A stretch of DNA of 64,000 nucleotides from Arthrobacter sp. Y-9 (GTDB taxonomy: Bacteria; Actinomycetota; Actinomycetes; Actinomycetales; Micrococcaceae): contig NZ_CP121463.1 of the NCBI RefSeq assembly GCF_029690065.1, positions 2,170,001 to 2,234,000 of the forward strand. Direction: 5' to 3'. Shown here piece by piece: positions 30,474-39,400 of this stretch (position 1 is its first letter; each line of letters opens with the position of its first letter). The notes under the pieces are model-generated. The model was given only the letters and a program-made list of their open reading frames with translations, ran no database searches and was not told where the DNA came from. A program made the position numbers and the translations under genes.

Positions 30474-31472
30474 ATGAGGTGGAGACGAGGACGCTGGCGG
30501 CGTCCCGCCGTCGACCCGGCCGTCACCGCCTTCGAGAAGGCTGCGGCCCCTTTCAAGAAGCCTGAGCCCTCTGATGCCGCAGGGCGTCGCCGCGTGGCTC
30601 AGGAGAATGACGACCGGATCCAGGTGGAATTCGCCGAAACACCGCTCGAAACAGCGACGGCGGATCACCTGGTACCGGCGCGTCAGGCGCCTGACGTGCG
30701 GGTGCGGGTCTACTGGCCGGGCTGGGAGCCGGCGTCTCCCGGAGCGGGACTCCCGGTGCTGGTGTATTTCTATGGCGGCGGCTTCACGCTGGGCGGCATC
30801 GACTGGAAGGCCTGGGACGCGAGACTGCGGCGGCGAGCGCAGGACGCCGGGGTCATCATCGTCGCGCCGGACTACGCGCACGCACCCGAGCACCAGTTCC
30901 CGGTTCAGCCGGAGCAGTGCTGGGCGGCGCTGGAGTGGGCCTGTGAGCACGCCGAGGAACTGGGAGGATCGCGGGACCGGATGGCGGTCGGCGGCGCCTC
31001 GTCGGGCGGCAATCTCGCCGCGGCGGTGACCCTCATGAATCGCGAGCGGAACCGGATTCCGGTGCGGCTTCAGATCCTGGAGAACCCGGCCCTCGATCTC
31101 ACGATCGGCCACGCGGACATGAGCGGCATCGGCCCCAGCATGCCGCACGTCATCCTGGAGAAGGCGGGCCGGGCGCTCGTGGCCCAGTATCTCGGGCCGG
31201 ACCGGGCACTCGCTCGGGAACCGTATGCGTCACCGCTTCTCGCAGAGTCTCATGAGGGACTCCCACCCGCGGTGATCTTCACCGCGGAGCTGGATCCGCT
31301 GCGCGGTGACGGCGAGGCGTATGCCCGGGCGCTCTCGGCGTCCGGCGTCCCGGTGACGGCACTGCGGTTCGTGTCACAGACCCACGAGTCGTTGGGGATC
31401 CCGGTCCCGTTCGCGGCGGGCGACTTCGCGCACCGCGCATGGGTGAGCGAGGTGGCTCGGCTGCGGGAGTAG
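30474..31472 (+). CDS. HSL-family alpha/beta hydrolase (carboxylesterase-like)
   Basis: 332 residues from ATG 30474; an upstream in-frame GTG would overlap the transporter gene. The oxyanion motif reads YGGGF at 100-104, with Tyr in the place of the usual His of HGGG. The nucleophile elbow GGASSGGNLA gives Ser176; the acid is in AELDPLRGDGEAYA and the His in SQTHES near residue 308. These place it in the hormone-sensitive-lipase group. The N-terminus is unusually basic (MRWRRGRWRR). Probably co-transcribed with the MFS gene (32-base gap); it would hydrolyse an imported ester. Substrate unknown. Confidence 0.88.
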   Translation: MRWRRGRWRRPAVDPAVTAFEKAAAPFKKPEPSDAAGRRRVAQENDDRIQVEFAETPLETATADHLVPARQAPDVRVRVYWPGWEPASPGAGLPVLVYFYGGGFTLGGIDWKAWDARLRRRAQDAGVIIVAPDYAHAPEHQFPVQPEQCWAALEWACEHAEELGGSRDRMAVGGASSGGNLAAAVTLMNRERNRIPVRLQILENPALDLTIGHADMSGIGPSMPHVILEKAGRALVAQYLGPDRALAREPYASPLLAESHEGLPPAVIFTAELDPLRGDGEAYARALSASGVPVTALRFVSQTHESLGIPVPFAAGDFAHRAWVSEVARLRE

Positions 31473-31489
31473 GTGGTGCGGGGCGTTTC

Positions 31490-31654
31490 TCAGCCGCGCT
31501 CGCGAGCCGCTTCCCGCTCGAGGCGCTTCCGGCGGGACGACTCCGCCAGGATCGCGGCAGTGATCGCCCCGATCGCCGCCGACGTCGGCCCGTTCACGTA
31601 GTAGCCCACTCCGGCGCCCAGCACCGTCACGATGGCCGTCCCCCACAAGTTCAT
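31490..31654 (-). CDS. Small single-pass membrane protein, 54 residues
   Basis: ATG 31654 has GGGGAG 8 bases upstream. The product starts MNLWGTAIVTVLGAGVGYYV and continues with an Ala/Ile-rich stretch (AAIGAITAAILA), followed by a strongly charged tail (SSRRKRLEREAARERG). Two short hydrophobic stretches separated by NGPTS could form a hairpin or a single helix. Convergent with the esterase gene, whose stop lies 17 bases away. No family recognised. Confidence 0.6.
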   Translation of the reverse strand: MNLWGTAIVTVLGAGVGYYVNGPTSAAIGAITAAILAESSRRKRLEREAARERG

Positions 31655-31775
31655 CTGAGTGCTCCCCACTGCTCACGATTTTCGACCGGTTGTCTCTGGA
31701 GCCTATCGAGGTGAGCTCCCGAGGACAACGGTGCGGTGGCTTGGCGGCAGGGGTCGGATGAGCCGACGCATACGG

Positions 31776-31820
31776 AAAACCCCGGTGCCGCAGGATGAAA
31801 ATCCTGCAACACCGGGGCTT
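31776..31820 (-). terminator. Terminator after tRNA-Val
   Basis: CCCCGGTG (31780-31787) and GCAGGAT (31790-31796) pair with ATCCTGC (31801-31807) and CACCGGGG (31810-31817). On the minus strand the stem is followed by GTTTTCC, so it has a short T-tract and fits an intrinsic terminator of the tRNA transcript. Confidence 0.8.
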
Positions 31821-31824
31821 TCGG

Positions 31825-31900
31825 TGGTGGGCCCTACCGGGATCGAACCGATGACATCCACGGTGTAAACGTGGCGCTCTACCAGCTGAGCTAAAGGCCC
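31825..31900 (-). tRNA. tRNA-Val (anticodon TAC)
   Basis: Complete 76-base cloverleaf with encoded CCA. Acceptor stem GGGCCTT / AGGGCCC, D-arm with AGCTCAGCTGGTAGAGC, anticodon loop TTTACAC giving TAC (reads GTA and related valine codons), T-loop TTCGATC. A promoter lies 36 bases upstream and a terminator directly downstream. Confidence 0.97.
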
Positions 31901-31935
31901 TTCTCTGCTGTCCGCGCTGCGGTCAACAGGTATCA

Positions 31936-31965
31936 ACCTTAGCGGATCCCCAGTTCAGCGGGCAA
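31936..31965 (-). promoter_or_regulatory. Promoter of tRNA-Val
   Basis: On the minus strand: -35 TTGCCC, 18-base spacer, -10 TAAGGT, ending 36 bases before the tRNA 5' end. Confidence 0.55.
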
Positions 31966-32034
31966 ACGGCGACGCCGCCTGCACCCCTGCTGCACCGCCC
32001 CCGGAGGAGGCCGACCGCCGTCGTCGTGCGCGGG

Positions 32035-32901
32035 TCAGTGTGCCCGGGGCACCGGAGGGGGTAGCAGCGCGCGGGCGAACGCCCGCAAGGTCTCCGAGGT
32101 GCCGCTGTGCAGCCGAACGGTGGCCAGCTCATCGCCCCTGGTCGGGCCCTGGTTGACGAGCACCACCGGGGTTCCGGACTTGTCGGCCTGTCGGACGAAA
32201 CGCAGCCCGCTCATGACCGTGAGCGAGGTCCCGGCGACGAGCAGCACGTCGGCCTCCTCCACAAGCTTCAGGGCACGCGCCAGACGCGGCTTCGGCACGT
32301 TCTCCCCGAAGAACACGAAGTCGGGCTTGAGCACTCCCCCGCAGCGCGGACACGGAGCGACCACGAACTCGCGGGCCAGGGCGTCATCGATCTGGGCGTC
32401 GGCATCGGGCGCCTCGACGACACCCAGCTCCTCGGCTCGCTCGATGAACCCGGGATTGAGCGCGGTCAGCATCTCCTCGAGCGTTCGGCGCCGCAACAGG
32501 TCGCCACACTCGGTGCAGATGATCTGGTCGACGCGGCCATGCAGATCCACCACGTTCTCGCTGCCGGCGTCCTCGTGAAGGCGGTCCACGTTCTGCGTGA
32601 TGACGGCCTGGATGGCTCCAGCGCGTTCGAGCTCGGCCAGCGCGAGGTGACCGTCGTTCGGCTCAGCCCACTTCACCCGTCGCCACCCCAGATGATTCCG
32701 GGCCCAGTACCGCTGCCGGGCAGCGGCGGAGCCCATGTACTCCTGGAGCGTGATCGGATTCGACGGGCGCGAATTCGGGCCCCGATATGCGGGGATCCCG
32801 GAATCCGTGCTGATCCCGGCACCCGTCAGCACCACCACGGCACGGGAGCGGAGAAGACCCAGAGCCTCCTCGAGCGCCTCGTCCGTGGTGATATCGGTCA
32901 T
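32035..32901 (-). CDS. Sir2-family NAD-dependent protein deacylase
   Basis: Removes acyl groups from lysine using NAD, releasing nicotinamide and O-acyl-ADP-ribose. 288 residues. NAD site VVLTGAGISTDSGIPAYRG (23-41), TQNVDRLH, the catalytic His in VVDLHGRV, and a zinc-binding pair CTEC ... CPRC are intact, then GTSLTVMSGLRFV and LVNQGPTRGD. The insert between the two Cys pairs is long (about 55 residues), as in class II sirtuins. Its ATG overlaps the upstream peroxiredoxin stop (ATGA), so the two are translationally coupled. Confidence 0.94.
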   Translation of the reverse strand: MTDITTDEALEEALGLLRSRAVVVLTGAGISTDSGIPAYRGPNSRPSNPITLQEYMGSAAARQRYWARNHLGWRRVKWAEPNDGHLALAELERAGAIQAVITQNVDRLHEDAGSENVVDLHGRVDQIICTECGDLLRRRTLEEMLTALNPGFIERAEELGVVEAPDADAQIDDALAREFVVAPCPRCGGVLKPDFVFFGENVPKPRLARALKLVEEADVLLVAGTSLTVMSGLRFVRQADKSGTPVVLVNQGPTRGDELATVRLHSGTSETLRAFARALLPPPVPRAH

Positions 32902-33392
32902 TCCGCGAGTTCCGCCAGGGCCTGCCGGTACGCCTCGAAGTCGCGTGCCTGACCGCGCGGGTTGACCACGCCGTAGCGGACCACCCCGTCAGCGTCCAGG
33001 ATGAACGTGCCGCGCACGGCCATGCCGGACTCCTCGTCGAACACCCCGTACGCCCGGGCGGCTGCGCCATGCGGCCAGAAGTCCGCCAGGAGGTCGAAGT
33101 CATAGCCCTGCTGATCGGCCCAGGCGCGCAGCGCGAACTTGCTGTCCACGGACACGGCCAGCACGCGGGCGTCGAGCCCGGCGAACAGGGAGATGTTGTC
33201 CCGGATCTCACACAGCTCACCCGTGCAGATGCCGGAGAACGCGAACGGGAAGAACACGACGACGGCGGGTCGGCCGCGCAGCGCGCTGAGGGTCACCTCT
33301 TCACCGAACTGGTTCACCAGGGTGAAGTCGGGCGCCTCCTCCCCCACGGCCGGGGAAACCAGCCCCAGGGGGTTCGCCACTTGTTGCGACAT
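32898..33392 (-). CDS. ahpE: AhpE-type peroxiredoxin
   Basis: Thiol peroxidase reducing H2O2, peroxynitrite or organic peroxides. 164 residues from ATG 33392. The peroxidatic Cys lies in PFAFSGICTGELCEI, with the conserved Thr/Gly/Glu context of the mycobacterial AhpE group; an additional Cys four residues later is a possible resolving or structural residue. DFWPHGAAARAYGVFDEESG is another AhpE hallmark. The start codon overlaps the stop of the DUF3052 gene by one base (TGATG), and its stop overlaps the sirtuin start. Confidence 0.93.
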   Translation of the reverse strand: MSQQVANPLGLVSPAVGEEAPDFTLVNQFGEEVTLSALRGRPAVVVFFPFAFSGICTGELCEIRDNISLFAGLDARVLAVSVDSKFALRAWADQQGYDFDLLADFWPHGAAARAYGVFDEESGMAVRGTFILDADGVVRYGVVNPRGQARDFEAYRQALAELAE

Positions 33393-33811
33393 CACTTCTT
33401 CTTCCGGAACACCAGTCGGGTCCCGGACCAGTCCTTCGCTGCGGACAGAGTCGATGTGCTGTGCAGACCCGCGGTGGGGGCGGCCTGCTGGATCTCGGCA
33501 GGAGGAACGTAACCCTCCCGGCCCGACTTGGGGGTCAGGATCCAGACCACACCGTCGCCTTCCAGGGCGGGAAGGACGTCCACGAGGGCGTCCACCAGGT
33601 CGCCATCATCGTTGCGCCACCACAGGATGACGGCGTCGACTACTTCCTGTTCATCCTCGTCCAGCAGCTCCGAACCGGTGATGTCCTCGATGTCCGCGCG
33701 GAAGTCGAAGTCGACATCCTCGTCGTATCCGAACTCCTGGATCAGGTCGCCGTCCTTGAAACCCAGACGGCTGGCAGTGGTGACGTCCGCGACGGCGTCG
33801 GCCTCGCTCAC
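33392..33811 (-). CDS. DUF3052 family protein
   Basis: 139 residues from GTG 33811, preferred over the upstream ATG at 33859 because GAGGAA lies just before it and the product then starts MSEADAVADV as in relatives. Conserved actinobacterial family with acidic segments (GFKDGDLIQEFGYDEDVDFD) and the WWRNDDGDLVDALVDVLP and WILTPKSGREG blocks. No enzymatic motif is recognised. In some actinobacteria the family lies near peroxiredoxin and aceE, as here. First cistron of DUF3052-ahpE-sir2; divergent from aceE. Confidence 0.88.
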   Translation of the reverse strand: MSEADAVADVTTASRLGFKDGDLIQEFGYDEDVDFDFRADIEDITGSELLDEDEQEVVDAVILWWRNDDGDLVDALVDVLPALEGDGVVWILTPKSGREGYVPPAEIQQAAPTAGLHSTSTLSAAKDWSGTRLVFRKKK

Positions 33812-34157
33812 TCGTTCCTCCTCGTAGTAGGCCGGTAACTCCATTCCGGCCCGCGTCACTTCCCATTGTGATGCATGAGCGGCTCTTTCGCAGCGGTTGA
33901 CACCGAATTGTCCTCAGGCGTCGCTTCAAGACCCGCGGACCGCGCGCAATGCACGGGTCCCCAAATGCGAAGGCCGCGATGTGAGGGCTAGAGTGATCCA
34001 TGAACACGAGTGAGTCATGTCCGGAACCCCGGCCGTGCAGGACGAGTGACCAGTTGAGAGTGCCGGAATCACCTGACCGGCGCCCGGAAGCGATTTGCCG
34101 CGCGCGGTAGCCCCTGGATCAGCGAGGCGCCGCAGTTGCATCAAAGAGAGGTTTGAC
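33812..34157. promoter_or_regulatory. Divergent region between DUF3052 and aceE
   Basis: 346 bases without a gene, expected to hold the promoters of both aceE and the DUF3052 operon. A TTGACA hexamer is present at 33897-33902, but no convincing -10 stands 16-18 bases from it. No repeat or RNA structure of note was seen. Confidence 0.4.
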
Positions 34158-36896
34158 GTGGCTGCTGAAGAAATCACCCCTTCGATCCTGAGCGGTCTGA
34201 CCGCCGGTGTCCCCGATGTGGATCCCGAGGAGACCAGCGAATGGGTTGAATCATTCGACGCGTTGGTCAAGGAGCAAGGCACGGAGCGCGCACGCTTCAT
34301 CATGCGTTCCCTGCTCCAGCGTGCCGGCGCACAGTCCGTGGGCGTCCCCATGGTCACCACCACCGACTACGTGAACACCATCCCGGTGGACCAGGAGCCG
34401 GCCTTCCCGGGCAACGAAGAGCTCGAGCGCCGCTACCGCGCCTACATGCGGTGGAACGCCGCGATCATGGTGCACCGCGCGCAGGACCCGCGGATCGGCG
34501 TCGGCGGTCACATCTCCACCTACGCGGGTGCCGCGACCCTCTATGAAGTCGGCTTCAACCACTTCTTCCGTGGCAAGGACCACCCGGGCGGCGGCGACCA
34601 GGTCTTCTTCCAGGGCCACGCCTCCCCCGGCATGTACGCCCGGGCGTTCATGGAAGGCCGTCTGAGCGAGGAAGACCTCAACGCCTTCCGCCAGGAGAAG
34701 TCCAAGGCCCCGCACGGCCTGTCCTCCTACCCGCACCCGCGCCTCATGCCGGAGTTCTGGGAATTCCCGACCGTGTCCATGGGCATCGGCCCCATGAACG
34801 CCATCTACCAGGCGCAGTCCAACCGCTACCTGCACAACCGCGGGCTCAAGGACACCAGCGACCAGCACGTCTGGGCCTTCCTCGGCGATGGCGAGATGGA
34901 CGAGCCGGAGAGCCGCGGCCTGCTGCAGCTCGCGGCGAACGAAGGCCTGGACAACCTGACCTTCGTGATCAACTGCAACCTCCAGCGCCTCGACGGACCC
35001 GTCCGCGGCAACGGCAAGATCATGCAGGAGCTCGAAGCCTTCTTCCGCGGCGCGGGCTGGAACGTCATCAAGGTCGTCTGGGGCCGCGAGTGGGACGACC
35101 TGCTCGCCAAGGACCAGGACGGTTCGCTCGTCGACATCATGAACACGACGGTCGACGGCGACTACCAGACCTACAAGGCCGAGAACGGCGCCTTCGTGCG
35201 TGAGCACTTCTTCGGCCGCACCCCGCAGACCAAGGAACTCGTCGCCGACCTCACCGACGATCAGATCTGGAACCTCAAGCGCGGCGGCCACGACTACCGC
35301 AAGGTCTACGCGGCCTACAAGGCAGCCATGGAGTTCAAGGGCAAGCCCACGGTCATCCTGGCGCACACGGTCAAGGGCTACGGCCTCGGCACCCACTTCG
35401 AGGGCCGCAACGCGACCCACCAGATGAAGAAGCTGACCATGGAGGACCTCAAGGCCTTCCGCGATCACCTGCGCATCCCGATCACGGATGAAGAGCTCGA
35501 GAAGGACCTCTACAACCCGCCGTACTACCACCCGGGCACCGACGCACCGGAGATCAAGTACATGATGGAGCGCCGCGCGGCCCTCGGCGGTTCGGTTCCC
35601 GAGCGCCGTGCCAAGCACGACGAACTCGTGCTGCCGTCCGACAAGGCCTACGAGGTCGCGTACAAGGGTTCTGGCAAGCAGAAGGCGGCCACCACGATGG
35701 CCTTCGTCCGTCTCCTCAAGGACCTCCTCCGCGACAAGGACTTCGGCAAGCACGTCGCCCTGATCGTCCCGGATGAGTCCCGCACCTTCGGTATGGACGC
35801 GTTCTTCCCGACGGCGAAGATCTACAACCCGAACGGCCAGAACTACCTGTCCGTGGACCGTGAGCTCGTCCTGGCCTACAAGGAAGCCGCGACCGGTCAG
35901 CTGATCCACCCGGGCATCAACGAGGCCGGCGCCGTCGCCGCGTTCACCGCGGCCGGCACGTCCTACGCGACCCACGGCGTCCCGCTCATCCCGATCTACG
36001 TGTTCTATTCGATGTTCGGCTTCCAGCGCACCGGCGACTCCTTCTGGGCCGCCGCGGACCAGATGACGCGTGGCTTCATCATCGGCGCCACCGCCGGCCG
36101 CACAACCCTGACGGGTGAAGGTCTCCAGCACGCGGACGGCCATTCGCCGATCCTGGCCGGCACCAACCCGGCCATCCGCAGCTACGACCCGGCCTTCGGC
36201 TACGAGATCGCCCACATCATGCGGGACGGCCTGGAGCGCATGTACGGCCCGGACTCCGACGACCGGAACATCATGTACTACCTCACGGTGTACAACGAGC
36301 CGATCCACCAGCCGGCGCAGCCGGAGAACGTGGACGTCGAGGGCATCACCCGCGGCATCCACCACATCAGCTCCCCGAGCGTCGACGGCCCCCGTGCCAA
36401 CGTGTTCGCCGCCGGTGTCTCCGTGCCGTGGGCCCTCGAAGCCCAGCAGGTCCTCGCCGAGGACTGGGGCGTCGCCGCCGATGTCTGGAGTGTCACCTCC
36501 TTCAACGAGCTGCGCCGCGACGGCGTGGCCGTGGACGAGCACAACCTGCTCAACCCGGAGGACCTCCAGACCCCGTACATCACGCAGAAGATGGCCGACA
36601 ACCCCCACCCGGTGGTCGCCGTCTCGGACTACATGCGTGCCGTGCCGGACCAGATCCGCCAGTACCTCCCCAACCGCTTCACCGCGCTGGGTGCGGACGG
36701 CTTCGGCTTCTCCGACACTCGTCAGGCCGCGCGCCGCTTCTTCAAGAACGACACCCACTCGATCGTGGTCGCCGTTCTCCAGCAGCTGGCCGCCGAGGGC
36801 AAGGTCGACGCGACCGCGCCGCGCCAGGCGATCGAGAAGTACGATCTGAACAACGTGAACGCCGGAACCACGGGCGGTGCGGGCGGCGACGCCTGA
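34158..36896 (+). CDS. aceE: Pyruvate dehydrogenase E1 component, homodimeric type
   Basis: Thiamine-diphosphate enzyme decarboxylating pyruvate and acetylating the lipoyl domain of E2. 912 residues from GTG 34158 with AGAGAGG upstream, the usual length for actinobacterial AceE. Motifs in order: [22 protein letters not shown], the ThDP motif [12 protein letters not shown] ... [11 protein letters not shown], and the transketolase-like region with [20 protein letters not shown] and [19 protein letters not shown]. Not in an operon with E2/E3 here. A strong terminator follows. Confidence 0.97.
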   Translation: MAAEEITPSILSGLTAGVPDVDPEETSEWVESFDALVKEQGTERARFIMRSLLQRAGAQSVGVPMVTTTDYVNTIPVDQEPAFPGNEELERRYRAYMRWNAAIMVHRAQDPRIGVGGHISTYAGAATLYEVGFNHFFRGKDHPGGGDQVFFQGHASPGMYARAFMEGRLSEEDLNAFRQEKSKAPHGLSSYPHPRLMPEFWEFPTVSMGIGPMNAIYQAQSNRYLHNRGLKDTSDQHVWAFLGDGEMDEPESRGLLQLAANEGLDNLTFVINCNLQRLDGPVRGNGKIMQELEAFFRGAGWNVIKVVWGREWDDLLAKDQDGSLVDIMNTTVDGDYQTYKAENGAFVREHFFGRTPQTKELVADLTDDQIWNLKRGGHDYRKVYAAYKAAMEFKGKPTVILAHTVKGYGLGTHFEGRNATHQMKKLTMEDLKAFRDHLRIPITDEELEKDLYNPPYYHPGTDAPEIKYMMERRAALGGSVPERRAKHDELVLPSDKAYEVAYKGSGKQKAATTMAFVRLLKDLLRDKDFGKHVALIVPDESRTFGMDAFFPTAKIYNPNGQNYLSVDRELVLAYKEAATGQLIHPGINEAGAVAAFTAAGTSYATHGVPLIPIYVFYSMFGFQRTGDSFWAAADQMTRGFIIGATAGRTTLTGEGLQHADGHSPILAGTNPAIRSYDPAFGYEIAHIMRDGLERMYGPDSDDRNIMYYLTVYNEPIHQPAQPENVDVEGITRGIHHISSPSVDGPRANVFAAGVSVPWALEAQQVLAEDWGVAADVWSVTSFNELRRDGVAVDEHNLLNPEDLQTPYITQKMADNPHPVVAVSDYMRAVPDQIRQYLPNRFTALGADGFGFSDTRQAARRFFKNDTHSIVVAVLQQLAAEGKVDATAPRQAIEKYDLNNVNAGTTGGAGGDA

Positions 36897-36922
36897 TCCC
36901 CGTCCACCGACGCTGCTGACAA

Positions 36923-36956
36923 CTGAGGCCCGCATCCCACCGGATGCGGGCCTCAG
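36923..36956 (+). terminator. Terminator after aceE
   Basis: Perfect 15-base stem (CTGAGGCCCGCATCC / GGATGCGGGCCTCAG) with a CACC loop, 27 bases past the aceE stop. Confidence 0.8.
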
Positions 36957-37095
36957 CCGTCCCTGCGCACAGCGTCAGCCGCGCACGACGACGGCGGGCG
37001 GGGCTCGCCGTCGTCGGCGCCGCGGTCATCACCCCAGGTGGGCCGCGGCTCAGTTGTAGCCTTCACACAAAGCACCTGGCACTAAGCTTCTTAGC

Positions 37096-38325
37096 ATGAC
37101 GCAGTCCGATGGAAAGCCCTCGCCCACCCCGTCCGCCTCCGCGGACAAGGCGGAGACCTTGAAGAAGCTGCGCGCCAACGTCGGGCAGCTCTCGACCCGG
37201 ACCACCCGGCAGCTCGAAGCCTCGCTCCCCTGGTACGCCCGCCTCAGCGCCGACGAGCGGTCCACGCTGGGCCTCGTGGCGCAGAACGGCATCGCCGCGT
37301 TCGTCACCTGGTACGAGCGGCCGAGTTCCCCCGCCTGGATCCTGTCCGACGTCTTCGGCACGGCGCCGAGCGAGATGACCCGCGCCATCAGCCTGCAGAA
37401 GGCGCTCCAGCTCATCCGGATCGTGGTCGAGGTGGTCGAGGAGCAGGTCCCCGTGCTCGCCCCGGAGAAGGCGCAGCCGGAACTCCGCGAGGCCGTCCTC
37501 CGGTACTCGCGCGAGGTGGCCTTCGCGGCAGCCGATGTCTACGCCCGCGCCGCCGAATCCCGCGGATCCTGGGACACCCGTCTCGAAGCGCTCATCGTGG
37601 ACGCGATCCTCCGCGGCGAGAACACGGACGCCCTCAGGTCCCGGATCGCGGCTCTCGGCTGGAAGGCCCAGGAGCGCTTCACCGTGGTGGTCGGCAAGAC
37701 GCCCCTGGAACCGAGCGCCAGCTACGTGAGCGAGCTGCGGCGCACTGCCGGCCGCTACGCCGACGATGCCCTGGTGGGCATCCAGGGCGACCGGCTCATC
37801 CTGGTGCTCGGCGGCCTGCACGACCGCGAAAACTCCCTCGCGAAGCTGAGCGAGCTGTTCGCACCGGGGCCCGTGGTGCACGGCCCCGAAGCGGCCTCAC
37901 TCACCGACGCCAGTCTGTCCGCGCAGGCGGCGTTCGCCGGACTGACCGCGGCCCGCGCCTGGCCTGCGGCGCCCCGCCCCGTGGCGGCGGGCGACCTCCT
38001 CCCAGAGCGGGTCATCTCCGGTGACGAGACCGCCCGGCGGCAGCTCGTGGCAGGGATCTACCGTCCGCTGCTGGCGGCCTCGAACGGCTTGGTGGACACG
38101 CTGAGCAGCTACCTCGAACTCGGGCATTCGCTCGAGGCGACGGCCCGCGAACTCTTCGTCCACGCGAACACCGTGCGGTACCGGCTCAAGAGGGTCTGCG
38201 ACGTCACCGGCTGGGACCCGCTGATCCCCCGCGAAGCGTATGTGCTGCAGACCGCGCTGGCGGTCGGCCGCCTCGCTCCGCCGCAGCGACCCGCGCACGA
38301 CCGCCATGCAACCCGCCCACATTGA
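37096..38325 (+). CDS. fasR: PucR-type regulator of fatty-acid synthesis
   Basis: 409 residues. The C-terminal PucR helix-turn-helix is plain: LSSYLELGHSLEATARELFVHANTVRYRLKRV at about residues 336-367, in overlapping helices. The middle part is a GGDEF-like or CdaR-like sensory region (about 150-300). The gene lies immediately upstream of fabD-fabH-acpP-fabF, the same arrangement as FasR of Streptomyces, which activates that operon; role by analogy. An inverted repeat inside the fabD promoter is a candidate site. Confidence 0.9.
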   Translation: MTQSDGKPSPTPSASADKAETLKKLRANVGQLSTRTTRQLEASLPWYARLSADERSTLGLVAQNGIAAFVTWYERPSSPAWILSDVFGTAPSEMTRAISLQKALQLIRIVVEVVEEQVPVLAPEKAQPELREAVLRYSREVAFAAADVYARAAESRGSWDTRLEALIVDAILRGENTDALRSRIAALGWKAQERFTVVVGKTPLEPSASYVSELRRTAGRYADDALVGIQGDRLILVLGGLHDRENSLAKLSELFAPGPVVHGPEAASLTDASLSAQAAFAGLTAARAWPAAPRPVAAGDLLPERVISGDETARRQLVAGIYRPLLAASNGLVDTLSSYLELGHSLEATARELFVHANTVRYRLKRVCDVTGWDPLIPREAYVLQTALAVGRLAPPQRPAHDRHATRPH

Positions 38326-38350
38326 CCCATTCTTGTAGACTTCCTACAAA
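38322..38350 (+). promoter_or_regulatory. fabD promoter with embedded inverted repeat
   Basis: -35 TTGACC (38322-38327), 17-base spacer, -10 TACAAA (38345-38350). TTGTAG (38333-38338) and CTACAA (38344-38349) form a perfect 6-base inverted repeat with a 5-base spacer that overlaps the -10. The promoter starts inside the last codons of fasR's 3' flank, 67 bases ahead of fabD. Confidence 0.6.
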
Positions 38351-38416
38351 CAGGCCCCCTGAGCTTCGTTCAAGCAAACAGGCGGCAATGCCCCCTCGAT
38401 TTGGAAAGCTGATTAA

Positions 38417-39400
38417 GTGCTAGCAATCGTCTGCCCCGGACAGGGCTCCCAGACCCCCGGTTTCCTCGCCCCCTGGCTGGAGGTCCCCGGCGTCGCCGAG
38501 CACCTGGCCGCCCTGAGCGAAGTGGCTCAGCAGGACCTGGCCGCCCACGGAACCACCTCCGATGAGGAGACCATCAAGGACACCGCCGTCGCGCAGCCGC
38601 TCATCGTGGCCGCCGGTCTGGTCTCCGCGAAGGCCCTCTTCGACGTCGAGCTCTCGACCCTGCCCGTCACCCTGGCCGGTCACTCGGTCGGTGAGATCAC
38701 CGCGACCGCACTCGCCGGCGTCCTCAGCGAAGCCGACGCCATGCGCTTCGTGCGCGAGCGCGCGAACGGCATGGCCGAGGCCGCGGCCGTCACGCCCACC
38801 GGCATGAGCGCCGTCGTCGGCGGCGATCCCACCGAGGTGCTCGCCGCGATCGAGGCCTCCGGGGCCACTCCGGCGAACGTCAACGGCGCCGGTCAGGTGG
38901 TGGCCGCGGGCACGTTCGAGCAGCTCGAAGCCCTTGCCGCCAATCCGCCGGCCAAGGCCCGCGTGATCCCGCTGAAGGTCGCAGGCGCCTTCCACACCAC
39001 GCACATGGCACCCGCCGTGGCCGCACTGGACGTGCTGCAGCACGAACTGGACATCCACGAACCGCAGGTTCCCCTGCTCTCCAACTACGACGGTCAGCTC
39101 GTCGCCAACGGCAAGGCCGGCGTCGCCAGCCTGGTAGCCCAGGTCTCCCGCCCGGTCCGCTGGGATCTCTGCATGGAGACGCTGCTGGCGCAGGGCGTCA
39201 AGGGCGTCATCGAGCTCTCCCCCGCCGGCACCCTCACCGGTCTCGCGAAGCGCGGCATGCCCGGGATCAAGACCGTCGCGGTCAAGACCCCGTCCGACCT
39301 CGACGCCGCCCTGGCACTCTTCGCCGAGGTCGAGCAGGACGCCGCTCCCGGCGGTTCCGGCCACCACGCGGCGGGGAACGGCGAGGGCGCGCAGGCATGA
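38417..39400 (+). CDS. fabD: Malonyl-CoA:ACP transacylase
   Basis: Loads malonyl groups onto acyl carrier protein. 327 residues from GTG 38417 with GGAAAG 8 bases upstream; the product starts MLAIVCPGQGSQTPGFL. The nucleophile is the Ser in LAGHSVGEITA (about residue 94), with the catalytic His in GAFHTTHMAPA. The C-terminal tail (HHAAGNGEGAQA) is low-complexity. Its stop overlaps the fabH start (ATGA). Confidence 0.96.
   Translation: MLAIVCPGQGSQTPGFLAPWLEVPGVAEHLAALSEVAQQDLAAHGTTSDEETIKDTAVAQPLIVAAGLVSAKALFDVELSTLPVTLAGHSVGEITATALAGVLSEADAMRFVRERANGMAEAAAVTPTGMSAVVGGDPTEVLAAIEASGATPANVNGAGQVVAAGTFEQLEALAANPPAKARVIPLKVAGAFHTTHMAPAVAALDVLQHELDIHEPQVPLLSNYDGQLVANGKAGVASLVAQVSRPVRWDLCMETLLAQGVKGVIELSPAGTLTGLAKRGMPGIKTVAVKTPSDLDAALALFAEVEQDAAPGGSGHHAAGNGEGAQA

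Noticed and set aside
31825-31900. tRNA-Val as an integration site for a genomic island
   Set aside because: No integrase nearby and no repeat of the tRNA 3' end was found in the flanking accessory region by eye.
34251-36935. 894-codon minus-strand frame opposite aceE
   Set aside because: Antisense shadow of a complete, highly conserved pyruvate dehydrogenase gene; composition is Val/Gly/Arg-biased with no domain.
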